NCBI RefSeq assembly: GCF_004331675.1
Contig: NZ_SJSN01000018.1
Location: 1 to 64,000 of the forward strand
Origin: Pedobacter frigidisoli
GTDB lineage: Bacteria; Bacteroidota; Bacteroidia; Sphingobacteriales; Sphingobacteriaceae
DNA: 64,000 bases
Reading direction: 5' to 3'
Shown here: positions 15,292 to 24,430 of the stretch, one piece after another
Position numbering within the stretch: position 1 is the first letter of the stretch
Layout: the number at the start of each line of letters is the position of its first letter
Position numbers and translations under genes: made by a program
The notes under the pieces: generated by a model
Told to the model about the DNA's origin: nothing
Seen by the model: only the letters and a program-made list of their open reading frames with translations
Databases searched by the model: none

Positions 15292-15765
15292 ATGTCGATC
15301 ATTTTTAGATTTATCAGCAAGAATACAAGCATCACGCTTTATGGCATTTCCTTGGCAGCGCTTCTTTTGCTATTGAAGTGGCTTGAACTTCGCTTCATCA
15401 TTATAAATCATGCTTTCGAAATATATGCAGGTTCTATAGCAATACTTTTTACTTCACTCGGAATCTGGTTGGCCCTTAAATTTAGCAAACCAAAAACTAT
15501 ATTAATCGAGAAAGAGGTTTATAGAGATAAGCCGGATCACTTTGTGCTAAATAAAACAGAACTATACAGGCTTAATATCAGCAAGCGAGAATTAGAGGTT
15601 CTGCAGTTAATGGCAAGTGGTTTAAGTAATCAGGAAATTGCTAACCGCTTATTTGTATCGCTAAATACCATTAAAACGCATTCATCAAAACTTTTCGAAA
15701 AGCTTGAGGTTAGCCGACGGACACAGGCAATTGAAGTATCAAAACGTCTTCAGCTCATTCCTTAA
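15292..15765 (+). CDS. Membrane-anchored LuxR-type regulator
   Basis: From the ATG at 15292 the product has 157 residues. Two hydrophobic segments (about 12-32 and 42-65) are followed by a short linker and a GerE/LuxR helix-turn-helix at about 98-155 (NISKRELEVLQLMASGLSNQ, then NRLFVSLNTIKTHSSKLFEKL). It would bind DNA from the inner face of the cytoplasmic membrane. A perfect -7 box TATTTTTG lies at 15269-15276. A DUF4199 membrane protein follows, the usual partner gene, with twin inverted repeats between them. Confidence 0.8.
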   Translation: MSIIFRFISKNTSITLYGISLAALLLLLKWLELRFIIINHAFEIYAGSIAILFTSLGIWLALKFSKPKTILIEKEVYRDKPDHFVLNKTELYRLNISKRELEVLQLMASGLSNQEIANRLFVSLNTIKTHSSKLFEKLEVSRRTQAIEVSKRLQLIP

Positions 15766-15770
15766 CATAA

Positions 15771-15853
15771 TCATCCTTAGGTATGAAAAGTCGGGTAAAA
15801 CCTAAAATCATCCTAAAGTATGAGTGTTTAAAAAAAAATTAGGACCAATTTTG
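15771..15853 (+). promoter_or_regulatory. Twin 16-base near-palindromes and promoter before DUF4199 gene
   Basis: TCATCCTTAGGTATGA (15771-15786) and TCATCCTAAAGTATGA (15808-15823) match at 14 of 16 positions and are spaced 37 bases start to start. Each is an imperfect palindrome (TCAT at one end, ATGA at the other). A near-consensus -7 box CAATTTTG follows at 15846-15853. This is a good candidate for cooperative binding by the membrane LuxR-type regulator just upstream. Confidence 0.55.
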
Positions 15854-15878
15854 TCGCATCAACTTAAAACCTTAACAA

Positions 15879-16415
15879 ATGAAAAAAACAGTAATTGTAT
15901 TCGGATTAATTGCAGGCTTGATTGTAACCTCCTTAATGGCATTTTCGATAGCAAAATGCTACAATAATCAGGATTTTGAGGGCAGCATGATTCTTGGATA
16001 TGCAGCAATGGTGTTGGCATTCTCATTTATATTCGTTGGCATTAAAAACCACCGAGATAAATACAATGATGGTACCATAACTTTTGTTAAGGGGTTTAAG
16101 ATCGGCCTGTTGATCACAATTATTGCCTCGAGTATTTATGTAATTGTTTGGCTAGTTGAATATTACTTCTTCATTCCAGATTTTATGGATAAGTATGTTG
16201 AGCACATGCTTTTGGAAACTAAGAAAAGTGGAGCAAATGCAACAGAAATGGCAAAACAAACACAAGAGTTAGCAGAATATAAGGAAATGTACAATAATCC
16301 ACTTTTGGTTGTACTATTCACGTATATGGAAATCTTACCGGTAGGAATAATTATTTCTACCATTAGCGCACTTATTTTGAAAAGAAAGCAAAACGTCAGC
16401 TTAAGTCCAATGTAA
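15879..16415 (+). CDS. DUF4199 membrane protein
   Basis: The 178-residue protein has four predicted membrane segments (about 5-25, 38-58, 72-95 and 142-165). A hydrophilic loop at about 100-138 is rich in Glu/Lys (KYVEHMLLETKKSGANATEM). This topology and the GTITFVKGFKIGLLI segment fit DUF4199, a Bacteroidota-restricted inner-membrane family of unknown function. It is likely controlled by the twin palindromes directly upstream. Confidence 0.8.
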   Translation: MKKTVIVFGLIAGLIVTSLMAFSIAKCYNNQDFEGSMILGYAAMVLAFSFIFVGIKNHRDKYNDGTITFVKGFKIGLLITIIASSIYVIVWLVEYYFFIPDFMDKYVEHMLLETKKSGANATEMAKQTQELAEYKEMYNNPLLVVLFTYMEILPVGIIISTISALILKRKQNVSLSPM

Positions 16416-16528
16416 CCAGTTGATGATCCTATCCCTTTTTTGATGAAGATATTAAGACGTGATGCGCAAATATTAGTTTTTCATGTTGGTTTTAAATTTT
16501 TCTAATTACATTTCTAAAAAATTTAGAG

Positions 16529-16870
16529 ATGTACAAGATACCCTTTACCAATATCGATTGGACTAAAATACAAAAGACAGTCCATCTTGGAGAAACAGGC
16601 ACAGCAACTTGGCAAACCTTAAACCTCGATGGATTGAGAATTAGAATCGTAGAGTATTCAGCAGGTTACCTTGCAGATCATTGGTGCAAAAAAGGCCACA
16701 TTGTACAATGTTTAGCTGGGAGCTTTACTAGCGAATTACAAGACGGAACTTCTTTTAGTTTATCAGCGGGGATGACGTATGTAGTTTCTGATGATTTAAG
16801 TAGCCACCGTTCGATAGCTGCAGATGGCGTAAAATTGCTAATTATTGATGGTGATTTTTTAAAACCCTAA
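16529..16870 (+). CDS. DHCW-motif cupin protein
   Basis: The 113-residue single-domain cupin contains ADHWCKKGHIVQCLAGSF, close to the DHCW-motif cupin signature, with His and Cys as candidate metal ligands. A second half-motif region (SAGMTYVVSDDLSSHRS) follows. The function is unknown; the fold suggests a small metal-binding enzyme or sensor. It is monocistronic, with the disrupted GNAT gene 16 bases behind it. Confidence 0.8.
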   Translation: MYKIPFTNIDWTKIQKTVHLGETGTATWQTLNLDGLRIRIVEYSAGYLADHWCKKGHIVQCLAGSFTSELQDGTSFSLSAGMTYVVSDDLSSHRSIAADGVKLLIIDGDFLKP

Positions 16871-16886
16871 TGAAAAAGCATAATGT

Positions 16887-17406
16887 ATGATGATAAAAAC
16901 CCGGAGACTCATACTCAGAGAGCTTAACCTGACAGATGCTGATGGAATGTTTACGTTGGATAATGATCCAGAAGTACATAAGTTTCTAGGGAATAATCCA
17001 ATTTCAACAATTGAGCAAAGCATTTCAAATATAAAGTTTATCCAAAATCAATATACTCAAAACGGCATAGGTAGATGGGCAGTAAACTGAAAGATCTACA
17101 GGCGATTTTGTTGGTTGGTCTGGCTTGAAACTTATCACTGAAAAGACTAATGGTTACACCAACTATTATGATATTGGCTATCGCTTTATACGCAATTCCT
17201 GGAAAAAAGGCTATGCAACTGAATCTGCAAAAGCTGTAATTGAATATGGATTTAAGGTATTGAATCTTCCAGAAATTATTGGCATTGCTGATGTAGAAAA
17301 TTTTAGTTCTATACATGTACTCGAAAAAATCGGGTTAAAAAAGATAGAACAATTTGACTACGAGCAACGGATGCATCATTGGATGAAGATTGAAAATCAA
17401 TTTTAG
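16887..17406 (+). pseudogene. Frameshifted GNAT N-acetyltransferase (RimJ/RimL type)
   Basis: The first part (MMIKTRRLILRELNLTDADG through GIGRWAV) and the second part (ERSTGDFVGWSGLKL through HHWMKIENQF) together make a full GNAT domain of about 172 residues. The acetyl-CoA loop lies in RNSWKKGYATESAKAVIEYGF. The frames differ by one base at about 17085-17089, where TGA 17088-17090 closes the first frame. A single extra base explains this. One frameshift alone could be a sequencing error, so the pseudogene status is less certain than that of the gene at 11913-12562. Confidence 0.7.
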
Positions 17407-17554
17407 CCAAGTAAAGCCTGAGTTTTGCCAAAGAAGTCAAGTAATCATACTGAAATTGTAATAAGGTAATTTTATCAATCCAATGTTTTATTCATTCAAC
17501 TTTCTTCTTGGTTTAGTTTTTGATGTAAATTGCTATCATTAAAAATCTAAACTT

Positions 17555-17953
17555 ATGAAGAATTTTATCATCTGCGGCCTGCTGATCTGTTTATTAAGCG
17601 CTTGTCTAGAAAAGATCGATCCAAAGAAATTGGAGAACACCAAATGGGAATTATCTGAATTGCCTGGAATGACCCTGCCATCAACAGCAAAAGCAACGTT
17701 AAATTTTGCCGATAGTTTAAGGGTTAGCGGAAAATCATTTTGTAATAATTATGGTGGCCAAGCTGAAATTGCAGACAATAAAATTATGGTTAAGAATGTT
17801 TTTGGCACAAAGATGTTTTGTCAGGAAACTGATGCTGCAGAACGCTCCTATTTGCAGGCCTTGAACCAAGTTAATGGCGCTAAGGTTACCATAGATAAGC
17901 TTTATTTGCTAAACGGAGATAAAACAATTTTGACTTTTACCAAGGCAAATTAA
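17555..17953 (+). CDS. META-domain (HslJ-like) lipoprotein
   Basis: The 132-residue protein has a lipoprotein signal ending LLSAC (Cys17). The rest is one META domain: LENTKWELSELPGM, KATLNFADSLRVSGKSFCNNYGG, GTKMFCQETDAAERSYLQAL and YLLNGDKTILTF. META proteins such as HslJ are associated with heat or drug tolerance in other bacteria without a defined reaction. The two cysteines flanking the domain core could form a disulfide in the periplasm. It is monocistronic. Confidence 0.8.
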   Translation: MKNFIICGLLICLLSACLEKIDPKKLENTKWELSELPGMTLPSTAKATLNFADSLRVSGKSFCNNYGGQAEIADNKIMVKNVFGTKMFCQETDAAERSYLQALNQVNGAKVTIDKLYLLNGDKTILTFTKAN

Positions 17954-18029
17954 CCACTTTAACATTTAACCGAGTTTAAGCTCCAGCTAAAATTAGTATT
18001 TTTGCAAGCTTAAACTTAACGCTGAACGC

Positions 18030-18941
18030 ATGCCATCAATTAAAGAAAATGTTAGTTTTTTCTTCGGTACGGTAAGAATAGCATTTGTACTCTTTCAAAA
18101 AAACGATCCACTGCGCTTGGCTGGAGCAACGGCATTTTTTACAAACTTTGCCCTTCCCCCAATATTAATTATCTTGATTAGACTATTTGGAATGTTCACA
18201 GATAGACGCTTGTTGGCGACCAATTTATTTGAGCGTTTGTCAAGCATTCTTGATGATCAAAGCATTACACAAATTAGAATGACCCTTAGAAATATTCGCG
18301 GGGTTGATCAACCTTGGTACATTACAACGTTAAGTTTTGTGTTCTTTTTCTTTGTAGCCACAACACTGTTTAATGTGATCAAGAACTCTCTCGAACAAAT
18401 TTGGAATATTGGGCATAACGAGCATAAGAAAATAATCAATACCCTAAAATCGAGAGCAATTTCAGTTACAATTATCTTGCTAGTAGGAATTTTATTTTTT
18501 GTTGGTTTATTGGCCGATAGTGTACAGGCTTATATAGGCGCATACCTGAAAACAAACTCCCCATCTTTCGGCTTAGTCCTTACCTCCATTATCAATCAGA
18601 TTGTATTCGTAATTATTGTAACCACCTGGTTTACTATCCTATTCAGGTACCTTACCAACGGAAGACCAACATGGCGGGCTGCAATTTCTGGAGGATTATT
18701 AACTGGTTGTTTATTTACTGCGGGAAAGTACATCCTACGTATTTTATTACCGCTTAGCAACATTAGCAATATTTACGGTTCGGCAGGATCTTTAATTGTA
18801 ATTATGCTATTTGTTTTCTACTCCTCATTAATCTTCTACTTTGGAGCATCGTTTGTAAAGGCGTTAAGTATGGAAAGGGCTACCCCAATCATACCAAAAA
18901 ATGGATCCTTCGCCTACGAACTTACAGAGGTTGAAACTTAA
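18030..18941 (+). CDS. YihY/BrkB-family inner-membrane protein
   Basis: The 303-residue protein has about six membrane segments and the family's features: LRLAGATAFFTNFALPPILIILIRLFG near the N-terminus, an amphipathic middle with NSLEQIWNI, and NIYGSAGSLIVIMLFVFYSSLIFYFGASF near the end. BrkB-like proteins were once called ribonuclease BN in error; their true role is unknown and a transport function has been proposed. It is a single gene ending in a strong bidirectional hairpin. Confidence 0.85.
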   Translation: MPSIKENVSFFFGTVRIAFVLFQKNDPLRLAGATAFFTNFALPPILIILIRLFGMFTDRRLLATNLFERLSSILDDQSITQIRMTLRNIRGVDQPWYITTLSFVFFFFVATTLFNVIKNSLEQIWNIGHNEHKKIINTLKSRAISVTIILLVGILFFVGLLADSVQAYIGAYLKTNSPSFGLVLTSIINQIVFVIIVTTWFTILFRYLTNGRPTWRAAISGGLLTGCLFTAGKYILRILLPLSNISNIYGSAGSLIVIMLFVFYSSLIFYFGASFVKALSMERATPIIPKNGSFAYELTEVET

Positions 18942-18955
18942 TTGTTATAAATAAA

Positions 18956-18989
18956 ATAAGGGCTGATAATTATAATTACCAGCCCTTAT
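18956..18989. terminator. Bidirectional hairpin terminator
   Basis: ATAAGGGCTG (18956-18965) pairs perfectly with CAGCCCTTAT (18980-18989), and the loop itself contains a TAATT/AATTA stem. It sits between the convergent BrkB-like and PorT-like genes and can serve both. Confidence 0.75.
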
Positions 18990-19013
18990 CATATTAAAAT
19001 ATAATTTCTCTGA

Positions 19014-19604
19014 TTAGAAAATTCTATACCCTAATCCAACTGTAAACAGATTTAACTTGGTTCCAGGGTAGCCAGATTTATTAATTTTTGATAGGCCAAG
19101 TTCATAACGGGCATCAAAACTAAGCTTCTTTAAATCTAAACCGGCTCCAAATTGCCAAGCCAAAGCCTGGTTTTTAAAGTCTGCTCTAAATACACTACCT
19201 GCTGCTTGCCCAAAGCTTTGATTTTCATCAAGAATTAAGGAAAACATGGGTCCAGTATTTAATCTCAATCCAATACCTGCTGCACCAAATTTGGTTCCTA
19301 CTAATAAAGGAACATCTAAGCTGGTGAAACGTACCTTATTTATTTGGCCAGTTGCATCGCTTACCAAATCGGCTTTTTTTCCAGATATGTATAGTTCTGG
19401 TTGAAAATAGACACCTGCTGCACCTACCCTAGCCCACAAACCACCATAAAAGCCAGTTCGGTTATCGCTACTAAAGGTGTTCTCACTATCAAACTTAGAA
19501 AAGTTTGCGCCAGCTTTAATACCTAATTGGAAAGATGGCAATACCTGCGCACTAGCGAAAAGGCCAACCAAAAGACAGGCAACTGTTAAAGATAAAAATT
19601 TCAT
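19014..19604 (-). CDS. PorT-like outer-membrane beta-barrel protein
   Basis: The 196-residue protein has a signal peptide (cleavage near FASAQ) and repeated amphipathic strands starting LGIKAGANFSKF and ending FTVGLGYRIF with an aromatic C-terminal residue, as expected for a small outer-membrane barrel. The PorT/outer-membrane-beta-barrel family in Bacteroidota includes secretion-associated and structural proteins; this member has no specific assignment. It is 23 bases downstream of the small coiled-coil gene on the same strand, probably one transcript. Confidence 0.8.
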   Translation of the reverse strand: MKFLSLTVACLLVGLFASAQVLPSFQLGIKAGANFSKFDSENTFSSDNRTGFYGGLWARVGAAGVYFQPELYISGKKADLVSDATGQINKVRFTSLDVPLLVGTKFGAAGIGLRLNTGPMFSLILDENQSFGQAAGSVFRADFKNQALAWQFGAGLDLKKLSFDARYELGLSKINKSGYPGTKLNLFTVGLGYRIF

Positions 19605-19627
19605 AAAAAGGGATGATTAAGGTTAAT

Positions 19628-19924
19628 TTAGCTGGTGGCATTATCAATAGCCTCTTGTTCTTTTAAGGCATCAACATTGTTCTTGTCACCAAAATTTTGT
19701 GTTTTATCTGCAAAGTAAGCTAAAATTCCGACAATAGTATCAAGGTTATCGGCCAAACGTTGGTGCATATCAGGTAAATCTTTTTCTAAACGTTTGTCAC
19801 TCAATTCGATATTATCAACTTCAATTTTACCAATTTTTTGAATAAGTGCCGTTTGAGAATTTTGCAAATCTTCTAACTCACGCACAATCTTCTCCATTAA
19901 TTCAAATTTCTGTAAGGTATTCAT
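19628..19924 (-). CDS. Small coiled-coil hypothetical protein
   Basis: The 98-residue, acidic, helix-rich protein has no signal peptide. Heptad-like spacing runs through residues 4-60 (FELMEKIVRELEDLQNSQTALIQKIGKIE), suggesting a coiled coil. I recognise no family. It is first in a two-gene unit with the PorT-like gene. A role in the cytoplasm is likely, but nothing specific can be said. Confidence 0.55.
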   Translation of the reverse strand: MNTLQKFELMEKIVRELEDLQNSQTALIQKIGKIEVDNIELSDKRLEKDLPDMHQRLADNLDTIVGILAYFADKTQNFGDKNNVDALKEQEAIDNATS

Positions 19925-20058
19925 AGGTTTCTATTTTTAAGTTATTACTGTTTCTATAATAAACCCACACCCTGCACTTTTGTTTTTATTATGGCAATTT
20001 TCAAATCAAATTTGGAATTTCGAGAAACAACTAATAAATTAGTTAAAAATAACTTACT

Positions 20059-21207
20059 ATGAAAAAGCTATTTATTACCTGCCTCCTGTTATCTTTTTCT
20101 ACGCTTTTGTTTAGTCAGATTTCGACTTCGATAGATAAAGAGAAACTCTTCGATTTCTATCAAACACAGCGGTATGCCGATGCCGCAACATACCTAAAAA
20201 GTATTTATGGAGAGGATGTAAAGGATACTAAGATTTTAACCCAGATTGGTTATTGCTTTTTGATGGCAGGAAATAATGTTGAGGCCGAAAAATACTATTC
20301 CATAGCTTATGCCACTCAACCACAGAACTTGCCTATACTTTTTAGCCTAGCAAGCATCAACGCCAAAAGAGGCAACAATGAAAAGGCCAAAAACTATTAC
20401 AGTGAAATTGTAAAGATTGATAGTAATAATTTTAACGTTTATAAGCTGTTGGCAAATCTTTATAATGAAAAAGATTCGATGAAATTGGTCTATCTGTTGA
20501 AGGCAAATAAGATTAATCCATTGGAGGGCGATGTTGCCGAAGATCTTGCGGACGTACATTCCGTTTATCAAGAATATGAGAAAGCTTACCAGGTATTGGA
20601 TATTGCCATCAAGGCTGATTCTGAGAATTTGGTGCTTCAGAGGGCGAAACTTCCCATAGCAAACCAACTTAAAAAATACAACGAAGTGATAAGCTCTGGA
20701 GAAAGACTCTTAAGGGACTTGATTGATGCCGCAGTGATTAAGGATGTTGCAAAGGCCTATTATTTCACCAAGCAATATCAAAATGCCATCAACCTATTTA
20801 AAACCTTGGAGGTGCTATCTATGCAGAATGAGGCAACTTTATATTACACTGCTTTAAGTTATAGGGCATTGAAAAATTTTCCCAAATCATCAATATACAC
20901 CAAGAAAACAATTGACGAGGCAATTTCGCCCAATACTTCGAGCTATTACGCTTTATTGGGCTTGGTTTATCAAGAGAACAACCAATTCAGTTTAGCTGCA
21001 GCTGCCTTTAAAAAAGGCCTAACCTTTAGGCCAAACCCGACCATTTATTATCGCTTGGCGAAACTTTACGATACCAAATTTAAACAGACCAAAACTGCCT
21101 TGAGCTATTACAACAAATATTTAAAGAGCAAGCCAAGCTTGAAAGATGAAAAAGAAGAGATACAATATACGAAAGATAGAATAGCACAGCTGAAGCCAAC
21201 AGATTAA
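20059..21207 (+). CDS. Exported TPR-repeat protein
   Basis: The 382-residue protein begins with a signal peptide (cleavage near LLFSQ). At least six tetratricopeptide-like repeats follow from about residue 55 to 360, for example ILTQIGYCFLMAGNNVEAEKYYSIAYATQP and YALLGLVYQENNQFSLAAAAFKKGLTFRP (each cited in part). It is probably a periplasmic scaffold for protein-protein contacts. No enzymatic domain is visible. It is convergent with the DUF4268 gene, overlapping it by four bases at the stop codons. Confidence 0.75.
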   Translation: MKKLFITCLLLSFSTLLFSQISTSIDKEKLFDFYQTQRYADAATYLKSIYGEDVKDTKILTQIGYCFLMAGNNVEAEKYYSIAYATQPQNLPILFSLASINAKRGNNEKAKNYYSEIVKIDSNNFNVYKLLANLYNEKDSMKLVYLLKANKINPLEGDVAEDLADVHSVYQEYEKAYQVLDIAIKADSENLVLQRAKLPIANQLKKYNEVISSGERLLRDLIDAAVIKDVAKAYYFTKQYQNAINLFKTLEVLSMQNEATLYYTALSYRALKNFPKSSIYTKKTIDEAISPNTSSYYALLGLVYQENNQFSLAAAAFKKGLTFRPNPTIYYRLAKLYDTKFKQTKTALSYYNKYLKSKPSLKDEKEEIQYTKDRIAQLKPTD

Positions 21208-21665
21208 ACCAAATCTTCGAAAACGGGTTTTACATTGTCCCAGAAATCATCCAGAGCGATAATTCTTGGTTTGAAAAATGATATCAGATCGGGCCAATGC
21301 TGTTGGTTGAAAACGCTCACCTGGTTTAAGGTCATGGAAATCTGACTGATTGTTTTGCCAAATTCATCAGTAGAATCTTTTATCCAGTCCCAATCCTCAT
21401 TTAAGGTATTGCTAAACATCAGTTTAAATTCCTCGAATTGTTCGAATATTAAATGCCTGATATCAGCATCAGAATGAGTAAGTTGAATGGCGATGAATGC
21501 AGATTTATTGGTGACATCCATTTTAAAGATGATGTTCTTTACACCCGTTTTGTAGCTTACCCAGTGAACTGTAGAACCACTTGCAGCGGGAACGGGCTTC
21601 ATATATTGCCCTAAACTGATCCAAAATTGCTGTTTTAACCGAGCAGCTTCTTCTTTACTGTACAT
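21204..21665 (-). CDS. DUF4268 protein
   Basis: The 153-residue protein matches DUF4268: YSKEEAARLKQQFWISLGQYMKP, FKMDVTNKSAFIAIQL, and WPDLISFFKPRIIALDDFWDNVKPVFE. This domain is often found at the C-terminus of larger nuclease-like proteins; here it stands alone, as is common in Bacteroidota. Function is unknown. The only neighbour on the same strand is a small hypothetical gene upstream. Confidence 0.8.
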   Translation of the reverse strand: MYSKEEAARLKQQFWISLGQYMKPVPAASGSTVHWVSYKTGVKNIIFKMDVTNKSAFIAIQLTHSDADIRHLIFEQFEEFKLMFSNTLNEDWDWIKDSTDEFGKTISQISMTLNQVSVFNQQHWPDLISFFKPRIIALDDFWDNVKPVFEDLV

Positions 21666-21737
21666 TATTATTTATAGTAGTGGATTGGCAAGCTTAAATT
21701 CGCCAATCCAAAAATATTTTCAGCAGATTAAAGATAA

Positions 21738-22058
21738 TTATCTTCTTGCCCTTGTTGGACAAAATGCAACAAAATATGCTGCTCCTGGTTGAACATCAAC
21801 CTTTAGATCAAGAATGTTAATTTTTGGTTGATCACTTTTTAAGTGCAAGAGAACGCTATCAGAAAAATCTTGCATAATCGCTGGATCTACCATTGTTGAA
21901 ACAGTTGGGTAATAATTATGCTCAATTTCTGCCTTGGCCTCTTCATTGACTTGGCTGAGTTTCCAGCTCTCCGTAGCACGCATTCCGTTTTCGTCATTTG
22001 AATTGTTCAAGTGGTATAAAAATACCTTTGCCTGTAAGACAATTTCTTTATGTTGCAT
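21738..22058 (-). CDS. Hypothetical protein
   Basis: The 106-residue soluble protein begins MQHKEIVLQAKVFLYHLNNSN and ends basic (FCPTRARR). It has mixed alpha/beta character with no recognisable motif, signal peptide or membrane segment. The Thr/Val-rich middle (YYPTVSTMVDPAIM) is not diagnostic. It lies 72 bases upstream of the DUF4268 gene on the same strand and could be co-transcribed. Confidence 0.5.
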   Translation of the reverse strand: MQHKEIVLQAKVFLYHLNNSNDENGMRATESWKLSQVNEEAKAEIEHNYYPTVSTMVDPAIMQDFSDSVLLHLKSDQPKINILDLKVDVQPGAAYFVAFCPTRARR

Positions 22059-22231
22059 ATTGTAAATTTTTAAGTAAAAAGAGGCGTAAGAGGCTAAAGA
22101 TACCGCATTAAGTTTGAAATGCTGTATGTTTTATGTAAAACCAGAAATTAGATTAGGGAATATTCTGCGTAATCCATGACTTTAAATATGATTACCTATA
22201 AATTATTTTATAAAAAATCAATTATCAAATT

Positions 22232-23104
22232 TTACTTTTTTTCTCCATAAACCTCAGCAATTTGCTTAGAAAGGTATTTGAAAGCGAGCGGCATTTCTGC
22301 AGACAAATTCTTGGTGCTTCCTTCAATAAATATAAAACCCTTGTAATTTATATCCCTTAATGCACTGAGATAAGGTTTGAAATCATCGCCTGCAACTCCA
22401 GGGAATGTTCTTTTCTCTTTTTCCGAAATTTCGCAAAATGCTATCAAATCTTTATTGGCAACGATATCCGCTGGAGATTCGTCCTGCCTGGTCATGTGAA
22501 ATATATCTACATTAAGTCTAAAATTGGGATGATTCACTTCCCGAACAATTTCTGCAGCTTGTTTAAGCGAAGTAATGAAGTTTGTTTCCGTTGTCTCCAG
22601 GTTTTCTAAGACGATGGTTACCTGATGCTTTCCTGCAACCTGACCGAGTTTTTTTCCCAACGCAACAAAATCCGATTTTGCTTTTGTTAAATCGTAACCA
22701 TCGGGGATATTCCTCGAGCCCGAACTACCCAGAACAATAAACTTTACGCCTGCTTGCCTTGCTCTTGAAAGCACAACGTCAGCATATTCCAGAACTTTCG
22801 CTTCTACAACATTTGGTCCAGCTATTTTTAAACTGGCTGGAAAAAAGAGATTACAGGATAATACCTTACACTTTGCTTCCTTAATCTGCTTGAGTTTGTT
22901 ACCAAACTCAGCATCTGTTAGCGTTGGCGAAAGTATTCTACTTACAGATTCTCCAATCAACTTAAAACCAGCGGAGTGAGCAAGGCTATCATTGGATAAA
23001 TCGGTTACAATACCCAATTGAGGTACTCCCGGTTTATCGGAAACAAAACTTGAAATGAACATGGCAACTGTAAAAGCCAATAATGTTGTGAAGCTAGATC
23101 TCAT
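22232..23104 (-). CDS. Exported TIM-barrel sugar isomerase/epimerase-like protein
   Basis: The 290-residue protein has an N-terminal signal peptide (about 1-22) and an AP-endonuclease-2/xylose-isomerase-like TIM barrel. Candidate metal-binding residues lie in VTIVLENLETTETN (Glu), LNVDIFHMTRQ (Asp, His) and GFIFIEGSTKN (Glu). Such proteins isomerise or epimerise sugars; secreted forms occur in polysaccharide-use clusters. It is the last gene of a minus-strand operon with a WbsX/GH99-like protein and a GH78 rhamnosidase, so it probably acts on a released sugar in the periplasm. Confidence 0.75.
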   Translation of the reverse strand: MRSSFTTLLAFTVAMFISSFVSDKPGVPQLGIVTDLSNDSLAHSAGFKLIGESVSRILSPTLTDAEFGNKLKQIKEAKCKVLSCNLFFPASLKIAGPNVVEAKVLEYADVVLSRARQAGVKFIVLGSSGSRNIPDGYDLTKAKSDFVALGKKLGQVAGKHQVTIVLENLETTETNFITSLKQAAEIVREVNHPNFRLNVDIFHMTRQDESPADIVANKDLIAFCEISEKEKRTFPGVAGDDFKPYLSALRDINYKGFIFIEGSTKNLSAEMPLAFKYLSKQIAEVYGEKK

Positions 23105-23169
23105 ATCATTCGTGTTATTTGGTTAAAATTAATTGGCAAACATTGATTAAAAAAATGCTATTGTAATCC

Positions 23170-24411
23170 CTATTTCTCTTCTAAAAAAACAAGTTTCACA
23201 GCATTTAAATATCCGTAGCCGTAAACATTATCCGGTTGCAGATAGCTGGTTTCCGTCCATTCATTCCAACTATTTATGGTAATTAATGGTGCTTGCTTTG
23301 GGTGTTTGTCAATAAAATCCTTTGCATTGCGAAGCGCCTTTGCAAAATTTTCTGGTGTATTGTTCATTACTACTGCACTTTTTCCTGTCCTGGGACTATT
23401 GTCCCAACCTACGCTAATATGCGGATAATAAGTGATATCGAAATCTTTGTCTATTCTCGACCACTCTTTTTTCACTCGTTCTAAAATGTTTAAATAATCA
23501 TCATTCACCTCTGTAAAATGTACGAACTGATAATGGGTTGCGCTGGTAAAGCCCAGTTTCTTAACAAACTCATTGCCTGGCGATGCACCCTTATTGCCAT
23601 CAAAACCACTATGGTTTAAGTTTTGTGACCACATGGTAATTTGAAGATCTAGGCCAGGAAAAACAGCTTTCTTAGTTTCATCCTTAAACCATTTTAGGGC
23701 CGAAACCGTCTGTTCTATTCCGCCCAAACCAGCAATGAGTTGCGGAATATCGTATATCATAAAAACCGGCTTGCCCGCTATCTTAAAGTATTGCGGCAGC
23801 TTGAAATATTTTTCAATATTGCGCTTGCAGATTTTTTCAAATTCATCACGACTTACTTTACCAGTCCAGATAACATTGTTTTCATTGTATTTATTCAGTC
23901 TGGTATCCCAGGTATTCACCACATCATGATTGGCCCACATCAGGTAGAACTTCATTTTATTGGAATTATCCGCCTTTAAAAAACCATTATCCAAGGTAGT
24001 TTCCATAAAAGGCCTACCATCGTACCAATACCAATCGAAGATAAAAACATTAATGCCGTGTTTCGTTGCCTGATCAATTTCCATGCTCATCACCGCAGGA
24101 TCGGCTTCGTTAATTGTTCCCCACAGTGGCTTTCTATTCCAATAATGACCTGGAAATCGTTCCTGCATATTGGTAACGGTTTCCCATTCGCCGTTCCCAT
24201 TTGGCCAAAATGGCCTAAGTCTTGGATCGTCATTCGCGTAGGCAGGGTAAACAAAAGCTGCCACATCATATTTCTTTTTTGGGATGGCTTTTGCCTCTTG
24301 GGCAATTACTTTAGCATCAATAAAACCCAATAAGAAGATTCCAAAAACTACTGCAAACCTTCTGCTTAAGAAATTGATTCGGATATACAGAATGCCTTGT
24401 GGATGCATCAT
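23170..24411 (-). CDS. Exported WbsX / GH99-like glycan-active protein
   Basis: From the ATG at 24411 the product has 413 residues and a signal-anchor-like N-terminus (RFAVVFGIFLLGFIDAKVIAQ). An earlier in-frame start would overlap the rhamnosidase stop. Conserved blocks are VAAFVYPAYANDDPRLRPFW, GINVFIFDWYWYDGRP, KFYLMWANHD, GKPVFMIYD and TINSWNEWTE. These fit the WbsX family and GH99/GH71-like alpha-barrels. The final NSWNEWTE motif supplies acidic candidates. Linkage specificity is unknown. It sits between the GH78 and isomerase genes, implying work on a rhamnose-containing glycan. Confidence 0.75.
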   Translation of the reverse strand: MMHPQGILYIRINFLSRRFAVVFGIFLLGFIDAKVIAQEAKAIPKKKYDVAAFVYPAYANDDPRLRPFWPNGNGEWETVTNMQERFPGHYWNRKPLWGTINEADPAVMSMEIDQATKHGINVFIFDWYWYDGRPFMETTLDNGFLKADNSNKMKFYLMWANHDVVNTWDTRLNKYNENNVIWTGKVSRDEFEKICKRNIEKYFKLPQYFKIAGKPVFMIYDIPQLIAGLGGIEQTVSALKWFKDETKKAVFPGLDLQITMWSQNLNHSGFDGNKGASPGNEFVKKLGFTSATHYQFVHFTEVNDDYLNILERVKKEWSRIDKDFDITYYPHISVGWDNSPRTGKSAVVMNNTPENFAKALRNAKDFIDKHPKQAPLITINSWNEWTETSYLQPDNVYGYGYLNAVKLVFLEEK

Positions 24412-24430
24412 CTTGGAATTTTTGTTTTTA

